Origin: Altererythrobacter sp. XM-24bin4
GTDB taxonomy: Bacteria > Pseudomonadota > Alphaproteobacteria > Sphingomonadales > Sphingomonadaceae
Length of the DNA stretch: 64,000 nt
Reading direction: 5' to 3'
Assembly (NCBI GenBank): GCA_003149575.1
Contig: QCWG01000001.1
Coordinates: 587,183-651,182 of the forward strand
Program-made: the position numbers and the translations under genes
Shown: in pieces, positions 61,688-64,000 of the stretch
Layout of the letters: each line of letters opens with the position of its first letter
Numbering within the stretch: the stretch's first letter is position 1
The notes under the pieces: generated by a model
The model's database searches: none
The model's input: only the letters and a program-made list of their open reading frames with translations
What the model was told of the DNA's origin: nothing

Positions 61688-62334
61688 TATTCCGCCTGTT
61701 GCCAGATGGCGGCGCACTCACGTTGGTTGTGGGTCTCAACGAAGCGCGCGAGGTTGTCTGTTCCCTCGGGCAGCTTCCAACCGATGGTGAAGCCGAAATT
61801 GGCAAAGGAAAACATCAGTAGGTCAGCGAAGGTGAAGCGGCCCAACGCCAGATTGTTGCTGTTGCCCAACTTCGCATCGAACCAGCGCCATTTGGCATCG
61901 GACATTGCGGCGAGCTCGGCCCCGGCTTCAGGCGAGACAACCGGCATACGCGGTTCGAACATTGGTCTGCCGCCAGTCGCGCGGAAACCCATTGTCATCG
62001 GGACAACAACTTCCTGATCGAACAGTCGCGCCCATTTGCGCACCTCGGCGCGCTCAAGCGAAGTCTCGCCGAACAGATTAGGGGTTGGATGCTCCTCCTC
62101 GATGAATTCGCAGATAGGCCAGCTTTCGGTCAAGCATGTGCCATCGTCCAGTTCGAGCACAGGCAACGTTTGCAATTCGTTTTTGTCAGTCAGGCTGCCG
62201 CTTTGGCGGTTTTCGCCAGCGATTATGTCATAGTGAATTCGCTCGAAGTCCTCCCCCTCTTTCAGGCCCTTCTCGACCAGAAACATGCGCACCAGGCGGG
62301 GGTTAGGGCCGAGACTGGAATGAAGCTTGGTCAT
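61687..62334 (-). CDS. Glutathione S-transferase
   Basis: A 215-residue GST. The N-terminal thioredoxin-like domain has LGPNPRLVRMFLVEKG near residue 7, TLPVLELDDGTCLTESWPICEF near residue 54 (glutathione-binding Glu-Ser); the helical domain contains FTFADLLMFSFA near residue 165. In catabolic clusters GSTs perform isomerisation, dehalogenation or epoxide opening rather than detoxification. Start ATG at 62334, with GGAGAA upstream; the frame open to 62457 crosses the divergent promoter. Coupled to the SDR downstream. Confidence 0.87.
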   Translation of the reverse strand: MTKLHSSLGPNPRLVRMFLVEKGLKEGEDFERIHYDIIAGENRQSGSLTDKNELQTLPVLELDDGTCLTESWPICEFIEEEHPTPNLFGETSLERAEVRKWARLFDQEVVVPMTMGFRATGGRPMFEPRMPVVSPEAGAELAAMSDAKWRWFDAKLGNSNNLALGRFTFADLLMFSFANFGFTIGWKLPEGTDNLARFVETHNQRECAAIWQQAE

Positions 62335-62405
62335 GGGAGTTCTCCTTCGCGAATGTCTGATTGAACTAATCCTATGCGAGCGGGCGAATTCTGCCACCCT
62401 CACAA

Positions 62406-62440
62406 ATGCGCTAGGCAAACAGCCCTCAAGATGCGCTAGG
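62406..62440. repeat. Direct repeat in the GST / acyl-CoA dehydrogenase promoter region
   Basis: ATGCGCTAGG occurs at 62406-62415 and again at 62431-62440, start-to-start spacing 25 bases. The pair lies 36 bases before the forward acyl-CoA dehydrogenase start. It may be a tandem regulator site or part of a promoter; the sequence alone does not decide. Confidence 0.45.
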
Positions 62441-62475
62441 GGTAGCGCGACAATCAAACGACAGGATCAGCACCA

Positions 62476-63645
62476 ATGGATTTCCGCCTAACCGACGAAC
62501 AGCGCGAATTGCAGGATGCGGCGCGAAAATTCGCTCGCGCCGAATTGCCAGACCTGGCGCGCGATATGGAAGAGAAAGACTATTCCGTCCCGCGCGACAT
62601 GATGCGCAAATATGGCGAGTTGGGTTTTCTCGGCGTCAATCTGCCAACCGAATATGGCGGTCTTGGGCTGGGTCATGTCGAAGCGCTTCTGGTGCTCGAA
62701 GAATTTGCGCAAATTTCCAACGCAGTTGCTTTTCCCGTGTTCGAAGCTCTGGTCGGCCCGGTGCGCACGATCGAGCGTTTCGGATCGGACGAGATGAAAG
62801 CGCGCATCCTGCCGGAAGTGATACAGGGTGAAAAAGTTGTCGCGGTTTCGATGTCAGAGCCCGATGCAGGTACGGCTTTGACGGACCTCAAAACCCGCGC
62901 AGTGGCTGAGGGTGATGATTATGTGGTCAATGGTTACAAGCGCTGGACATCGGGCGGCGGGCACTCGGACTATTATGTCACCTATTGCCGATACAATGAT
63001 GAGCCGGGCGCCAAGGGCATCGGCGCCATCCTGCTTGAGAAAGATGCGCCCGGAATGCAATTCGGAAAGCGTGAACAGCTGATGGGTTTTCGCGGGATCG
63101 ACACGGCAGACTATGCGATTGAAGATGTACGCGTGCCGAAAGAGAATGTGATCGTGGGCGCAGGCGGTTTCGGAAAACTGATGAGCGCGTTCGGATTGGA
63201 GCGCTGCGGAAACGCCACGCAATCGCTGGGTCTTGCCGCCGCTGCGCTGGAGCAGGCAACCGCATATGTGCAGGAGCGGGAAGCCTTCGGCAAACCCATC
63301 GTCGAATTTCAGGCGGTGCAGCTGAAGCTTGCCGAGATGGCAATGAAGGTAGAGGCGTCGCGCTTATTGATCCATCGCGCGGCCGCCAACGCCGCACATC
63401 AGGCGGATGGCCTGCCGACGGTCTACGAAAGCTCGGTCGCTAAATGCTATGCCAACGAAATCGTGCGCGAAGTCACCGCGATGGGGCTGCAAGTGATGGG
63501 CGGATATGGCTATCACAAGGACTACGGTATGGAGCAGCGCGTTCGCGACGGCTTTGCCTGGGGGATCGCGGGCGGCACAACTGATGTTCAGAAGACCAAT
63601 ATCGCCGCAGCACTGATCGGGCGCAGGTTCAACCAGCGGCGCTAA
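62476..63645 (+). CDS. Acyl-CoA dehydrogenase
   Basis: A 389-residue flavoprotein: VSMSEPDAGTALTDLKT near residue 124, RWTSGGGHSDYY near residue 156, likely catalytic Glu242 in GLERCG, QVMGGYGYHKDYGMEQRVRD near residue 342, and the C-terminal loop AGGTTDVQKT. Unlike the four others in the window it is a single gene without a short partner, so a homotetramer is likely. It stands on the forward strand opposite the GST operon, with AGGA upstream of its ATG. Confidence 0.92.
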   Translation: MDFRLTDEQRELQDAARKFARAELPDLARDMEEKDYSVPRDMMRKYGELGFLGVNLPTEYGGLGLGHVEALLVLEEFAQISNAVAFPVFEALVGPVRTIERFGSDEMKARILPEVIQGEKVVAVSMSEPDAGTALTDLKTRAVAEGDDYVVNGYKRWTSGGGHSDYYVTYCRYNDEPGAKGIGAILLEKDAPGMQFGKREQLMGFRGIDTADYAIEDVRVPKENVIVGAGGFGKLMSAFGLERCGNATQSLGLAAAALEQATAYVQEREAFGKPIVEFQAVQLKLAEMAMKVEASRLLIHRAAANAAHQADGLPTVYESSVAKCYANEIVREVTAMGLQVMGGYGYHKDYGMEQRVRDGFAWGIAGGTTDVQKTNIAAALIGRRFNQRR

Positions 63646-63685
63646 AAGATTGACGCTGAACGCCGTATTGCCCATCTAAAGCACT

Positions 63686-64000
63686 ATGGATCAAAACACT
63701 GACGCGGCGCCTCCTGTGGTCGCTCCTGAAACTGATCAGACACCCGTGGTCGAAGGCCATGGCGACGATCAGGCGCTAACCGAGCTTCACCCGAATTATA
63801 AATCGGCTTTGCGGGTTCAAGCCACCTTGACTTCAATCCCGTTCATAGTTGCTGCCTTCGTTCTGGAGGGCCAAGCCATCTTGCCGACCGCATCAATCAT
63901 GATCCCCGTTGTGCTGATCGCATTAGCATTCATTATCCGCCTTCCGTCGCGGCGGTTTTACGCGCGCGGCTATGCGATGAGCACAGACCGCCTGCGGGTC
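63686..64000 (+). CDS. Bacterial PH-domain (YdbS/DUF304-like) membrane protein, N-terminal part
   Basis: The frame opens at ATG 63686 and runs off the window; 105 residues are visible. They have an acidic N-terminus (MDQNTDAAPPVV), two hydrophobic segments (LTSIPFIVAAFVL; MIPVVLIALAFII) and then RFYARGYAMSTDRLRV, the start of a bacterial PH domain as in YdbS-type proteins. Function of these proteins is not well established. It probably belongs to the core genome and marks the right end of the catabolic region. Confidence 0.7.
   Translation, partial: MDQNTDAAPPVVAPETDQTPVVEGHGDDQALTELHPNYKSALRVQATLTSIPFIVAAFVLEGQAILPTASIMIPVVLIALAFIIRLPSRRFYARGYAMSTDRLRV

Overview
The window looks like chromosome from an alphaproteobacterium of the order Sphingomonadales, most likely Erythrobacteraceae or a close relative. 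This rests on moderately high GC, the style of the housekeeping genes (DUF3035 lipoprotein, OmpA-type lipoprotein, lspA-ileS-ribF-folA-purK-purE cluster), and a long catabolic region rich in Rieske oxygenases, short-chain dehydrogenases (SDRs), NTF2-like proteins and a TonB-dependent receptor. The taxonomic call is inference from gene content, not from a search.

Bases 1 to about 14,500 are core genome: etfB-etfA (electron transfer flavoprotein, reverse strand, etfA cut by the window edge), a DUF6265-LprI fusion protein, sucC, a CysQ/IMPase-family phosphatase, an OmpA-like lipoprotein, a CNNM/CorC-type membrane protein, then a tightly packed reverse-strand run gpmA-purE-purK-folA-ribF-ileS-lspA-DUF3035 in which most neighbours overlap by 1 to 8 bases. 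A tRNA-Thr(GGT) gene at 14441-14515 marks the boundary.

From 14,542 to about 63,650 nearly every gene belongs to the breakdown of a hydrophobic, probably polycyclic or isoprenoid carboxylic compound through CoA thioesters. There are five acyl-CoA dehydrogenases (four of which look like two heteromeric alpha2beta2 pairs), two acyl-CoA synthetases, two cytochromes P450, three Rieske oxygenase alpha subunits, a 3-ketosteroid-dehydrogenase-like flavoprotein, eight SDRs, three CurA-type zinc-free reductases, an SCP2-type thiolase with its DUF35 partner, a 2-oxoacid dehydrogenase E1 alpha/beta pair with a free-standing lipoyl protein, a molybdopterin oxidoreductase with a MobA nearby, seven NTF2-like proteins (one clearly of the limonene-epoxide-hydrolase family), two ThuA-like proteins, two VOC proteins, one TonB receptor, one MFS carrier, one GST and a single LuxR-type regulator. 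The last 315 bases start a bacterial PH-domain membrane protein.

The most informative segment is 28,350-34,964: P450, short acyl-CoA dehydrogenase, DUF35 protein, SCP2-type thiolase, SDR, ThuA-like protein, long acyl-CoA dehydrogenase, dienoyl-CoA-reductase-like SDR. Its first half has the same order of families as the actinobacterial igr operon that removes the last side-chain carbons of cholesterol. Together with the KstD-like enzyme this makes a steroid-like or other terpenoid substrate the best working idea, but no ring-cleavage hallmark genes (KshA-type oxygenase, HsaC/HsaD), no enoyl-CoA hydratase and no ferredoxin or ferredoxin reductase are present, so the pathway is incomplete here and the substrate stays unknown. 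Uptake would be by the TonB receptor and MFS carrier, activation by the synthetases, and electrons from the dehydrogenases would pass to the EtfAB encoded at the window start.
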